Assembly: GCA_963593685.1 (NCBI GenBank)
Contig: CAVBBP010000019.1
Coordinates: forward strand, 1 to 42,726
DNA: 42,726 nucleotides
Source: W0P28-013 sp963593685
GTDB taxonomy: Bacteria > Bacteroidota > Bacteroidia > Bacteroidales > Paludibacteraceae
Direction: 5' to 3'
Below are positions 17,200 through 24,846 of this stretch, piece by piece. The number at the start of each line of letters is the position of its first letter. Positions within the stretch are counted from its first letter, which is position 1. Under the pieces are notes generated by a model. That model saw only the letters and a list, made by a program, of their open reading frames with translations. It was not told the origin of the DNA and made no database searches. A program made the translations under genes and the position numbers.

Positions 17200-17438
17200 C
17201 AAGATAATTGACAATGAAAGGTTAGCGGTTATAGGTTAGCGTTTATAGAATAAAGACAAAAGACGATGACTATGCCAAAGGCTTTCCCCCTTCGGGGGAA
17301 ACGGGAAAAGGGGCTACAACCTGAAACTTAAAAACATAGAAACAGCGCAAAGCGCGAGAAACTAGAAACAAAAATTGCGGCAGCAATTTTGAGAAACAAT
17401 TTGAAATTCTGAAATTTGAAATTTGAAATTTATAAAAT
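17200..17438. repeat. Intergenic repeats including a C5-TTCG-G5 hairpin element
   Basis: No gene is seen. 17275-17321 carries a 45-bp element with CCCCCTTCGGGGG, then AAACGGGAAAAGGGGCTAC. A near-identical element is at 31548-31592, and the preceding GTTATAGGTTAGCGTTTATAGAA module is shared as well. GCGCAAAGCGCGAGAAACTAGAAAC and TTTGAAATTTGAAATTT tracts (both given only in part) match other gaps. The hairpin might end the M3 peptidase transcript, but it lacks a strong T-run. Confidence 0.6.
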
Positions 17439-18113
17439 ATGGACGAATTTAGTAAATTTGCAACGAAACATCTGAATATGAACGGATTGGCACTCGACCA
17501 ATACCGCTCAAAAATCAGTATGGAAGGCGGCTACATCTCGCCGTCGATTTTGGAGGAACGCCAACTGAATGTTACCCAAATGGATGTGTTTTCGCGCCTG
17601 ATGATGGATCGCATCATCTTTCTCGGCTCCGAAATCAACGACTATGTGGCGAATGTGATACAGGCGCAACTGCTTTTCCTCGACACTGCCGACCCCGGCA
17701 AGGACATTTTCATCTACCTGAACTCGCCTGGCGGCGCAGTACACGCTGGCCTCGGCATCTACGACACCATGCAGTACATTCGCAGCAATGTCGGCACTAT
17801 CTGCACAGGCATGGCAGCATCGATGGCGGCCGTATTGCTGGTGGCTGGCGCCAAAGGCAAACGCTCGGCACTGCCCCACTCGCGCGTGATGATTCACCAA
17901 CCGATGGGCGGCACGCAGGGACAAGCGTCGGACATGGAAATCACCGTGCGCGAGATACAAAAACTGAAAAAAGAACTCTACCAAATCATTGCCGACCACT
18001 CGGGGCAGGCGTTCGACAAGATAGCCGCCGACAGCGACCGCGACTACTGGATGACCGCCCAAGAGGCACTCGAATATGGCATGATCGACAACATTTTGAC
18101 ACGCGAAAAATAG
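17439..18113 (+). CDS. clpP: ATP-dependent Clp protease proteolytic subunit ClpP
   Basis: A 224-residue serine protease subunit that forms the 14-mer degradation chamber. The catalytic triad is readable: Ser128 in GMAASMAAVLL, His153 in RVMIHQPMGG and Asp202 in SDRDYWMTAQEALEYG. FLNSPGG-type oxyanion-loop context (YLNSPGGAVHAGLGIYDTM) is present. The N-terminal extension of about 30 residues before MEGGYISPSILEERQLNVTQ is typical of processed ClpP. It is located 19 nt upstream of clpX, the standard clpP-clpX pair, so the two are probably co-transcribed. Confidence 0.97.
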   Translation: MDEFSKFATKHLNMNGLALDQYRSKISMEGGYISPSILEERQLNVTQMDVFSRLMMDRIIFLGSEINDYVANVIQAQLLFLDTADPGKDIFIYLNSPGGAVHAGLGIYDTMQYIRSNVGTICTGMAASMAAVLLVAGAKGKRSALPHSRVMIHQPMGGTQGQASDMEITVREIQKLKKELYQIIADHSGQAFDKIAADSDRDYWMTAQEALEYGMIDNILTREK

Positions 18114-18132
18114 CAACTGCGCACAGAAATTT

Positions 18133-19365
18133 ATGACAAAACAGACAAAAAAAGGCGAATCGCACTGCAGTTTTTGCGGCCGAAGCGAACGCGAAGTCGG
18201 CACGCTATTTTCGGGCAAGGACGGCTACATTTGCTGCGAATGTGTGGAATTGGCCAACAGCATTATCCAAAGAGAGAAAAAACGGTACGAACAACAGTTC
18301 AAAATTGATGGGGACGCACTGCCTAAACCGATGGAAATCAAGGCATTTCTCGACCAATATGTCATTGGGCAGGACGAGGCGAAAAAGTTTCTATCGGTGG
18401 CGGTTTACAACCACTACAAACGCATTATGCAGCCAAAATCGGCCGAAGAGGTCGAAATCGAAAAGTCGAACATCATACTTGTGGGCACTACGGGAACGGG
18501 CAAAACGCTTTTGGCGCGTACCATCGCACGCAAACTCAATGTGCCGTTCACCATTGTCGATGCCACCGTGCTGACCGAGGCGGGCTATGTGGGCGAAGAC
18601 ATCGAGAGCATTCTCACGCGCCTGCTGCAAGTGGCCGACTACAACAAGGCTGCCGCCGAGCGTGGCATTGTCTTCATCGACGAAATCGACAAGATAGCGC
18701 GCAAAGGCGACAACCCGAGCATCACACGCGATGTGAGCGGCGAAGGCGTGCAACAAGGACTGCTGAAACTGCTCGAAGGTTCGATAGTGAATGTGCCACC
18801 CAAAGGCGGGCGCAAACACCCCGAACAAGACCTAATTGCAGTGAACACGCAGAACATTTTGTTCATCTGCGGCGGCGCATTCGACGGCATCGAAAAGAAA
18901 ATTGCGCAGCGGCTCAACACGCATGTGGTGGGCTTCGGCACGGTGAACGAGCAGAACGCCATCGACCGCAACGACCTGATGAAATACATTGCGCCACAAG
19001 ACCTGAAAGCCTACGGTCTGATTCCCGAAATCATCGGCCGACTGCCCATACTCACGCACCTCGACCCACTCGACCGCACGGCGTTGCGCCAAATTCTGAC
19101 CGAGCCGAAAAACTCCATCATCAAGCAGTACACCAAACTCTTCGAGATGGACGGCGTTGCGCTCTCGTTCGACGACGACACGCTGGAATACATCGTCGAT
19201 AAGGCCATCGAATTCAAACTCGGCGCGCGCGGACTGCGCAGCATTGTCGAAACCATCATGATGGATGCCATGTACGCCACGCCCTCGTCGGAAACGAAAG
19301 CACTGCGCATTACCAAAGATTACGCCAAAGAGAAATTGGAAAAAACGACAGCATTGAGGGCGTAA
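18133..19365 (+). CDS. clpX: ATP-dependent Clp protease ATP-binding subunit ClpX
   Basis: A 410-residue AAA+ unfoldase that selects substrates and threads them into ClpP. The N-terminal zinc-binding domain uses Cys12, Cys15, Cys34 and Cys37 (CSFCGRSE...ICCECVELA). The AAA+ module has Walker A GTTGTGKTLLAR (Lys124), the pore-loop GYVGED and Walker B GIVFIDEIDK (Asp183-Glu184). Also present are the sensor-1 region NILFICGGAFDGIE with the ClpP-docking loop nearby (HVVGFG) and the C-terminal GARGLRSIVE. Length and order are standard. A perfect 11-bp hairpin 46 nt after the stop ends the transcript. Confidence 0.97.
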   Translation: MTKQTKKGESHCSFCGRSEREVGTLFSGKDGYICCECVELANSIIQREKKRYEQQFKIDGDALPKPMEIKAFLDQYVIGQDEAKKFLSVAVYNHYKRIMQPKSAEEVEIEKSNIILVGTTGTGKTLLARTIARKLNVPFTIVDATVLTEAGYVGEDIESILTRLLQVADYNKAAAERGIVFIDEIDKIARKGDNPSITRDVSGEGVQQGLLKLLEGSIVNVPPKGGRKHPEQDLIAVNTQNILFICGGAFDGIEKKIAQRLNTHVVGFGTVNEQNAIDRNDLMKYIAPQDLKAYGLIPEIIGRLPILTHLDPLDRTALRQILTEPKNSIIKQYTKLFEMDGVALSFDDDTLEYIVDKAIEFKLGARGLRSIVETIMMDAMYATPSSETKALRITKDYAKEKLEKTTALRA

Positions 19366-19411
19366 CTTGCGCTGATTTGTCCATTCAAACCGCCCAACAG
19401 CGCACAAACAA

Positions 19412-19435
19412 AAATCCCCGAAAATTCGGGGATTT
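19412..19435. terminator. Bidirectional terminator between clpX and the beta-helix gene
   Basis: A perfect 11-bp inverted repeat (AAATCCCCGAA with TTCGGGGATTT) is flanked by A-rich and T-rich sequence between two convergent genes. It can serve both. Confidence 0.8.
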
Positions 19436-19461
19436 GTTGTCGTAATAATTTGATTGTCAGA

Positions 19462-20796
19462 CTATTGCGGAATTTGTGCGCCACAACCACTCACTGCACC
19501 AAACAGGTCGAGTGCCTTTTGCCATGGGTAGCGGTTGGCAAACATCGAAACCGACGACTGCATCGTGCCAACCATGTTCATTCCCATCGCTTGGCGGAAG
19601 GTGTTGGCGGGCGAATTGGGGTTGTAGTCGGTCTTCTCCTTGTACGAAGCGTTCAAAAATCCATTGAGATAAGCCTCATCGATTTTGCCTTTGAAGAGGC
19701 TCGGATCTTTCAGCGACTTGTTGCCGCGACAATCGATAACCTCCACATCGTCGAAATCGTCGGCTTTCACACGCAGCAACATACCGCCACCGGGCAGCGT
19801 CAGGTCGGTTACACGATTCAAGAAAAAGATGTTGTTTTCGCATTTGTCGATACGCTTTGCCTCGCGGTTTTTGTCACTATCGATGTGCGTGCGGTCGATA
19901 GCCGAGAAAGTGGCGCAACCGAAAATGTTGCGTTTGATGTCGCAGCAAGTGCCTGGCTGCAAGCGGAAACCGTAGCCCATCGAGGCGAGGTCTTTCAGGC
20001 GCGACCATGCAAAAAGTATCGTATTGTCGTAGAAATTCACCTGCGTCATATTTTGTGGGTCGGCACCGCGCACATCCATCGTAGCCATACGCACATTCAC
20101 AAAAATACAGTTCTGCACCGTGATAGAGCCTTTCAGCAAACCATTGATAGCGTAGTTTGGTGCATTGACGAAGGCACAATTGCGCACAATCACATCGAGC
20201 GTATTCACAATGCCACGGTCGCCATTGAGGTAGATCATATAGGACTCTTTCGTAAACACTTTTTCTGCCAAATCGGGGCCTCCAATGCCCTCAACACCGA
20301 TGGGATTCATCATGGGCGACTCCACACCTTCGGGCTGACCTTCGCGGCGAGCGTTGTACGAAATGGTGTTGCCGCGGTCGAAAATAATGCCGTCGATCAC
20401 CACCTGCTTGCCTGGCGCTACAATGCTCGTAATCTGTACCGTGCCTTTGCCCTGCGCCGATCCGTTCGATTCGGCCGATGGCTGTATCATCGTCTTGTAT
20501 TTCAGCACATTGCGTTCCGAAAAATCGCCCTTGTAGCCCCCTTTGATGGTTACAGGTTTGCGAATGTCGATAGTACCGCTGTTGAGCATACCAAAATAGT
20601 TGCCTTCGGCCACCAAAATAGTGGCACCATCTTCGGCCACATCGAGAGCCTTCTGCAAATTTTTGAACGGTGCAGCCAGCGAACCATCGTTTTTGTTACT
20701 GCCATTTTCGCGGCTCACATGGTAAACCGATTGCGCCCCTACGGACATACAGCCTACGGCAAACAGCGCAAGCATCAGTGTGATTCTCTTTTTCAT
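19462..20796 (-). CDS. Secreted right-handed beta-helix (pectate-lyase-like) protein
   Basis: A 444-residue protein with a clear signal peptide (MKKRITLMLALFAVGCMSVGAQS). The start of the mature protein, YHVSRENGSNKNDGSLAAPFKNLQKALDVAEDGATILVAEGNY in pattern (G-S-x-x-N-D-G-S...P-F-K-x-L-Q-x-A...D-G), is the DUF1565-like entry of parallel beta-helix proteins, followed by repeating coils (VTIKGGYKGDF, VVIDGIIFDRGN, VIVRNCAFVNAPNYAINGL, ITVQNCIFVNV). It has no recognisable catalytic residues or T9SS tail, so it may bind or cleave polysaccharide at the cell surface. It has its own promoter at 20836-20866. The similar-length plus-strand frame is a shadow. Confidence 0.82.
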   Translation of the reverse strand: MKKRITLMLALFAVGCMSVGAQSVYHVSRENGSNKNDGSLAAPFKNLQKALDVAEDGATILVAEGNYFGMLNSGTIDIRKPVTIKGGYKGDFSERNVLKYKTMIQPSAESNGSAQGKGTVQITSIVAPGKQVVIDGIIFDRGNTISYNARREGQPEGVESPMMNPIGVEGIGGPDLAEKVFTKESYMIYLNGDRGIVNTLDVIVRNCAFVNAPNYAINGLLKGSITVQNCIFVNVRMATMDVRGADPQNMTQVNFYDNTILFAWSRLKDLASMGYGFRLQPGTCCDIKRNIFGCATFSAIDRTHIDSDKNREAKRIDKCENNIFFLNRVTDLTLPGGGMLLRVKADDFDDVEVIDCRGNKSLKDPSLFKGKIDEAYLNGFLNASYKEKTDYNPNSPANTFRQAMGMNMVGTMQSSVSMFANRYPWQKALDLFGAVSGCGAQIPQ

Positions 20797-20835
20797 AATT
20801 CAAACGATTATTAAATGGTGAAACAATTTATTGGA

Positions 20836-20866
20836 CAAAGATAGTGGCATCTGCCGACATTTGCAA
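20836..20866 (-). promoter_or_regulatory. Bacteroidota-type promoter for the beta-helix gene
   Basis: On the minus strand TTG (20866-20864), 20 nt, then TATCTTTG (20843-20836). The start site would be near 20829, giving a leader of about 33 nt. Confidence 0.7.
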
Positions 20867-20913
20867 GTATTTTAGCATTTTTTGCATTTCGGCAGATTGC
20901 ACCCGAAAAAATG

Positions 20914-20943
20914 TTGCCGCACAAGAAAAATTTCGTACCTTTG
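20914..20943 (+). promoter_or_regulatory. Bacteroidota-type promoter for the Wzz-like/GHL10 pair
   Basis: TTG at 20914-20916, 19 nt, then TACCTTTG at 20936-20943. The start site would be near 20950, 37 nt before the ATG at 20987. This placement also supports that ATG over a longer in-frame version beginning at 20882. Confidence 0.7.
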
Positions 20944-20986
20944 CATTTCACAAGTCAATGATTATTTTTTTGAAAAATTGCTCGCT

Positions 20987-21934
20987 ATGGAAGAGAACGG
21001 ACACAACGAAATGAACCTTTTTGACCTGATTTGCCTCTTTTGCCGCAGCATCGGACGCTTTTTCAAGTGGTGCGGTGTGTCGCTGTTGCACTTGGTGCGC
21101 TTTTCGGTGCAAAATATCTGGATTATACTGGCTTTTGTGGTAGTTTTCGGGGTGATTGGCCTGCTGAAAACCACGCCCGAACGCACCAAATACCGCGGCG
21201 AAGCCACCGTGATGGTGTACGAAGAGACGAAGCCGCTGGTGTGCAGCATGTTCAAACAACTCGATTTGTACTGCGCCTCACCGCTGTTTGCTGCCAATCT
21301 GAATCTGCCCGATTCGCTCCAAAAGAAAATCCGCAAAATCGAAATTTTCAACTGGATTGATAGCAAAAACGATGGCACGCCCGATTTTGTCGATTTCAGC
21401 AATTCGAAAAAATACAACACCGACACCACCAATGTGGTGATGGGCGACCGCCTCTACCTGCGCATAACCACCAAAGGCTGCTACGATATGTCGGCGGTTC
21501 AGGCGTGGCTGCAACGCTATTTCGATGCGCAAACAAGTCTGTCGGAGCAGGTGGCGCAAGCACGCAAATCGCAGCAGATGCGTTTAGATGCCGTCAATCA
21601 CGAAATTGTCCGCTTGGATAGCCTTGCAAATTTCGAGTATTTCGAAAGCAAAAAGAGCAACGCACGCATCGACGGAGCGATGTTGATACTCAAGGACAAG
21701 CAACTCTATCACGACGATATTTTGAAACAGATTGAGCAACGCGACCGTATCGAAGCCGCCCTCGGGCAGCGTTTGCACAATATCGATTTTCAGAACGACA
21801 TGACCATCGACACGGCACATTCGCGTCTTTTCTATCTCTTTTTCTGGGTGCTTGTAGGATACATTTTGGGCGTGCTGGTCGCTCTTGGCGTGGTCTATCG
21901 CCGCCAAATACGCGACTACATGAAGCAAAAATAA
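20987..21934 (+). CDS. Wzz-like two-helix inner-membrane protein
   Basis: A 315-residue protein with the architecture of polysaccharide chain-length regulators. A first transmembrane helix lies at about residues 36-60 (FSVQNIWIILAFVVVFGVIGLL). An extracytoplasmic domain with a long charged helical part follows (about 180-265, LSEQVAQARKSQQMRLDAVNHEIVRLD). A second helix comes near the C-terminus (LFYLFFWVLVGYILGVLVALGVVY), followed by a short basic tail. Sequence similarity to Wzz proper is not evident by eye; the call rests on topology. No glycan polymerase or flippase is next to it. It is read with the GHL10 gene 12 nt downstream. Confidence 0.6.
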   Translation: MEENGHNEMNLFDLICLFCRSIGRFFKWCGVSLLHLVRFSVQNIWIILAFVVVFGVIGLLKTTPERTKYRGEATVMVYEETKPLVCSMFKQLDLYCASPLFAANLNLPDSLQKKIRKIEIFNWIDSKNDGTPDFVDFSNSKKYNTDTTNVVMGDRLYLRITTKGCYDMSAVQAWLQRYFDAQTSLSEQVAQARKSQQMRLDAVNHEIVRLDSLANFEYFESKKSNARIDGAMLILKDKQLYHDDILKQIEQRDRIEAALGQRLHNIDFQNDMTIDTAHSRLFYLFFWVLVGYILGVLVALGVVYRRQIRDYMKQK

Positions 21935-21946
21935 TCTGCCACAGCC

Positions 21947-23473
21947 ATGTCGCTACCACCGATTCGCGTCCTGCGTTTCGCCTGCCTTGCGGGCTGTTTG
22001 CTGCTGGCTGTGCCACTGTTTGCGCAGCGCAAACGCGAGATGCGTGCGGCGTGGATTGCCACAGTGGTGGGCATCGATTGGCCGCCATCGACCACCGATG
22101 TGCGGGCGCAAAAACAGAGCATGGTGGCGCTGCTCGATTCGCTGCAAGCCCTGAATTTCAACGCTGTTTTTTTTCAAGTGCGCCCCACTGCCGACGCCTT
22201 TTATCAGTCCAATTTGGAGCCGTGGTCGCGCTATCTCACTGGCCGCCAAGGCGTTGCGCCCGAACCGCTCTACGACCCGCTGGCGTTTGTGGTGCGCGAG
22301 GCGCATAGGCGTTGCATCGAGGTGCATGTGTGGCTCAATCCCTATCGTGCCACGCTCAACGGCAGTCTGGCGCAACTCGATTCGGCGCACATCTATTTTC
22401 GCCACCCCGAATGGTTTGTGAAATACGGCGAGCAGTTGCTGTTCAACCCTGCCCTACCCGAAGTGCGCGACTATCTCAACAGCGTGGTGGCCGACATTGT
22501 GGCGCGCTACGACATCGATGCGGTGCATTTCGACGACTATTTTTATCCCTATCGTTACAAGAATCAGGAGTTCCCCGACGAAGCCGATTTTCGTGCCAAT
22601 CCGCGCGGTTTTGCCGACAAAGCCGACTGGCGGCGCGACAATGTGAACCTGATTATAGCGCAACTGCAACACACTATTAAAAGTATCAAACCGTGGGTCG
22701 AATTTGGCATTAGTCCGTTTGGCGTGTGGCGCAACGCCTCGCGCGACGAACGCGGCTCGCAAACGCGCGCCATGTCGAACTACGACGACCTCTACGCCGA
22801 CATTCTGCTTTGGCTCGAGCGCGGCGATATCGACTATGTGGTACCGCAACTCTATTGGGAGATTGGACACAAAAACGCCGATTTTGCCACATTGGCAGCA
22901 TGGTGGAGCAACCACACCTTTGGACGCAACTACTATGTGGGGCTCTACGCCTCGAACCTTGGTAACGCCTCGGCCAAACCTGCGTGGCGCAACGACAACG
23001 AAGTGATGCGCCAACTGCACCATCTAGAAAGCGTGCCGCAACAGGGCGCGGCGTTCTACAGCGCAGTCGCCATCGTGCAGAACCGCCAAGGTCTGCGCGA
23101 TAGTCTGCGCCGCTACTACCAATATCCCGCCTTGGTGCCCATGTGCGACAGTCTATGGGGCGGACAGTCGGCGCAAGTGGGGCGCGTGCGCATTGTGCGC
23201 CAGCACCATCAACATTGGCTCGAATGGGACGCACCGCGCGACACCGCTGGCTGTGCAGCACGCAGTTATGTGGTCTATGCCTTTGCTGGGCGCGAACTCG
23301 GCGACTTTTCCGACCCACACAACATTCTCGCCATCACCGCCGACAACTGTCTGAACCTCTCCGACTACGCCGACACGCTGCGCGGCGGCTACCGTTTTGC
23401 CGTTACCGCCATCAACCGCTACAAATGCGAAAGCGAACCCGCTGTGGTGCAGCGCAAACTGAAGGTAAGGTGA
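21947..23473 (+). CDS. GHL10 (DUF187) family glycoside hydrolase, secreted
   Basis: A 508-residue protein with a signal peptide (residues 1-26, ending PLFAQ). The body is a TIM-barrel of the glycosyl-hydrolase-like 10 family: MRAAWIATVVGIDWP, LNFNAVFFQVRPTADAFY, PLAFVVREAHRRCIEVHVWLNPYRA, the acidic AVHFDDYFYPY (probable active site) and DYVVPQLYW. The last 100 residues form a fibronectin-type-III-like domain (VRIVRQHHQHWLEWDAP ... YRFAVTAINRYKCESEP). Family members cleave glycan strands, in part of cell-wall type, but the substrate here is unknown. Pairing with a Wzz-like protein suggests a cell-surface glycan role. Confidence 0.88.
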   Translation: MSLPPIRVLRFACLAGCLLLAVPLFAQRKREMRAAWIATVVGIDWPPSTTDVRAQKQSMVALLDSLQALNFNAVFFQVRPTADAFYQSNLEPWSRYLTGRQGVAPEPLYDPLAFVVREAHRRCIEVHVWLNPYRATLNGSLAQLDSAHIYFRHPEWFVKYGEQLLFNPALPEVRDYLNSVVADIVARYDIDAVHFDDYFYPYRYKNQEFPDEADFRANPRGFADKADWRRDNVNLIIAQLQHTIKSIKPWVEFGISPFGVWRNASRDERGSQTRAMSNYDDLYADILLWLERGDIDYVVPQLYWEIGHKNADFATLAAWWSNHTFGRNYYVGLYASNLGNASAKPAWRNDNEVMRQLHHLESVPQQGAAFYSAVAIVQNRQGLRDSLRRYYQYPALVPMCDSLWGGQSAQVGRVRIVRQHHQHWLEWDAPRDTAGCAARSYVVYAFAGRELGDFSDPHNILAITADNCLNLSDYADTLRGGYRFAVTAINRYKCESEPAVVQRKLKVR

Positions 23474-23524
23474 TTTTTTTTGCAGATTTTTGAGCGAAAA
23501 AGTCGCACTTTGCGAAAATTTGTA

Positions 23525-23532
23525 TATCTTTG
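23525..23532 (+). promoter_or_regulatory. -7 element for the FISUMP lipoprotein gene (TATCTTTG)
   Basis: TATCTTTG lies 93 nt before the ATG at 23626, followed by GCACCG. A -33 TTG at the exact distance is not seen. Confidence 0.5.
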
Positions 23533-23625
23533 CACCGTGTAGCAATAACAAAATCGGCGTGCGCTGATTTCAGAAAAAATTATCGACACAAACCAAACCG
23601 AAACTAATATCAAAAAAAATAGACC

Positions 23626-24312
23626 ATGAAACACAAACAAACTCTTGCGGCCTTTGGTTTGGTCGCTTGTGCGCTGGCTTTCACAGCGTGTGAAAAGACC
23701 GAAGACTCGAAAAAAGTGGGCGATCACTACGCCGTCGATATGGGACTTTCGGTGCGTTGGGCTACCGTGAATGTCGGTGCCATCTCGCCTTCGGACTATG
23801 GCGACCACTACGCTTGGGGCGAAACCAAAACCAAAGACTCCTACTCGTGGGACACCTACACTCGTTGGAAAAAAGCCGACAAAAACACCTACGCCAAACC
23901 TGCCGATTACTTTGTTGGCAGCGTCAATCTGACGGACGAATACATCAAAATGGATGTGGCTCACAAAGAGTGGGGCAGCAAATGGCGTATGCCTACAAAA
24001 GCCGAATTCGAAGAGTTGCTCGACACCAACAACTGCGTTTGGAAAGAGACCACCGAGAACGGCGTGAACGGCTACAAAGTGAAGAGCCGCATCACAAAAA
24101 AGAGCATTTTCTTGCCCTTTGCTGGCTGCCGTTTTACCAGTTCGGACTATAACGACGGCAACACAGGCAGTTACTGGACCAGCGAATCGAACGGCGTTAA
24201 AGCCAACTGCGTTACCATATCGGGCTACGATGGTCACAAATCGACAACGGACTACCTATTCTACGGCAAGAGCATTCGCCCTGTAACAGCTGGCACTGCC
24301 GCCGCCAAGTAG
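23626..24312 (+). CDS. FISUMP-domain lipoprotein
   Basis: A 228-residue lipoprotein (lipobox FTAC, Cys22, then EKTEDSKK). The body is a Fibrobacter succinogenes major-paralogous (FISUMP) domain: VDMGLSVRWATVNVGA, SPSDYGDHYAWGETKTK, then WRMPTKAEFEELLDTNNCVW, SIFLPFAGCR, GSYWTSES and SIRPVTA. Such domains are abundant, variable surface proteins in Bacteroidota and related phyla; their biochemical role is not known. The gene is alone and is ended by a strong hairpin 21 nt past the stop. Confidence 0.88.
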   Translation: MKHKQTLAAFGLVACALAFTACEKTEDSKKVGDHYAVDMGLSVRWATVNVGAISPSDYGDHYAWGETKTKDSYSWDTYTRWKKADKNTYAKPADYFVGSVNLTDEYIKMDVAHKEWGSKWRMPTKAEFEELLDTNNCVWKETTENGVNGYKVKSRITKKSIFLPFAGCRFTSSDYNDGNTGSYWTSESNGVKANCVTISGYDGHKSTTDYLFYGKSIRPVTAGTAAAK

Positions 24313-24333
24313 TTGTGGGCAAACATACACAAA

Positions 24334-24361
24334 AAAAGCCAGAACCGAAGTTCTGGCTTTT
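24334..24361. terminator. Bidirectional terminator between FISUMP gene and tRNA cluster
   Basis: A perfect 12-bp stem (AAAAGCCAGAAC with GTTCTGGCTTTT) with a CGAA tetraloop. It lies right after the lipoprotein gene and right after the 3' end of the minus-strand tRNA-Leu(GAG), so it can end both. Confidence 0.85.
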
Positions 24362-24365
24362 CGTT

Positions 24366-24452
24366 TGGTGCGTAGGATGAGACTCGAACTCACACGATCT
24401 TGCGACCACTACCCCCTCAAAGTAGCGTGTATACCAATTTCACCACCTACGC
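24366..24452 (-). tRNA. tRNA-Leu(GAG)
   Basis: Acceptor arms GCGTAGG and CCTACGC pair perfectly, CCA is encoded, and the GTTCGAGTC T-arm is present. The anticodon stem CTACT/GGTAG encloses TTGAGGG, anticodon GAG. A long variable arm (GTGGTCGCAAGATCGTGT region) marks it as a class II tRNA. It reads CUC/CUU leucine codons. Only one nucleotide separates it from the preceding tRNA-Leu(CAG). Confidence 0.93.
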
Positions 24453-24453
24453 A

Positions 24454-24538
24454 TGGTGCCCAAGACAGGACTCGAACCTGCACATCTCGCGACACACGCA
24501 CCTGAAACGTGCGCGTCTACCAATTCCGCCACTTGGGC
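24454..24538 (-). tRNA. tRNA-Leu(CAG)
   Basis: Acceptor GCCCAAG pairs with CTTGGGC, CCA is encoded, the T-arm is GGTTCGAGTCC. The anticodon stem CACGT/GCGTG (one G-T pair) encloses TTCAGGT, anticodon CAG. A long variable arm (TGTCGCGAGATGTG) is present. Reads CUG. Confidence 0.93.
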
Positions 24539-24557
24539 AACACAAACTTGTCAAGAA

Positions 24558-24582
24558 AAAAAGCAGCCTCATACTGCTTTTT
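24558..24582 (-). terminator. Terminator-like hairpin inside the tRNA cluster
   Basis: On the minus strand a 9-bp stem (AAAAAGCAG with CTGCTTTTT, 7-nt loop) is followed by more T residues, the form of an intrinsic terminator. It lies between tRNA-Gly and the two tRNA-Leu genes. On the plus strand it is also followed by a few T residues, so direction is not certain. Confidence 0.6.
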
Positions 24583-24589
24583 AGTTGAG

Positions 24590-24662
<73 letters not shown>

Positions 24663-24704
24663 AGTAAATCAAAACTTGCACAACTCTCTCCCGAATTGCG
24701 ACTG

Positions 24705-24736
24705 CAAAGGTAGTGCATTTTTTCGATACGACCAAA
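24705..24736 (-). promoter_or_regulatory. Bacteroidota-type promoter for the tRNA cluster
   Basis: On the minus strand TTTG (24736-24733), 20 nt, TACCTTTG (24712-24705). It lies about 43 nt upstream of tRNA-Gly and fits the consensus well. Confidence 0.75.
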
Positions 24737-24816
24737 CATTTTGACAAAAAAAATCGATTTTTTTTCATTTTTGCTGATTGACGGTCGATTATAGCCTGTT
24801 TTTGGATAAAAAAAGG

Positions 24817-24824
24817 TAAATTTG
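24817..24824 (+). promoter_or_regulatory. -7 element for glnS (TAAATTTG)
   Basis: TAAATTTG followed by CAG lies 22 nt before the glnS ATG at 24847, giving a leader of about 15 nt. No -33 TTG is at the exact spacing. Confidence 0.5.
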
Positions 24825-24846
24825 CAGTCGAAAAATTGAAACAATT

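Noticed and set aside
15136..17214. A 692-residue minus-strand open frame across the M3 peptidase gene
   Set aside because: It lies wholly opposite a gene with intact HEFGH and ELPSQ motifs, has no domain of its own, and results from codon bias. The same holds for the minus frames at 5535-6914, 13343-14806 and 25327-26454.
19450..20814. A 454-residue plus-strand frame opposite the beta-helix gene
   Set aside because: The minus-strand product has a signal peptide, a matching promoter and beta-helix repeats; the plus frame has none.
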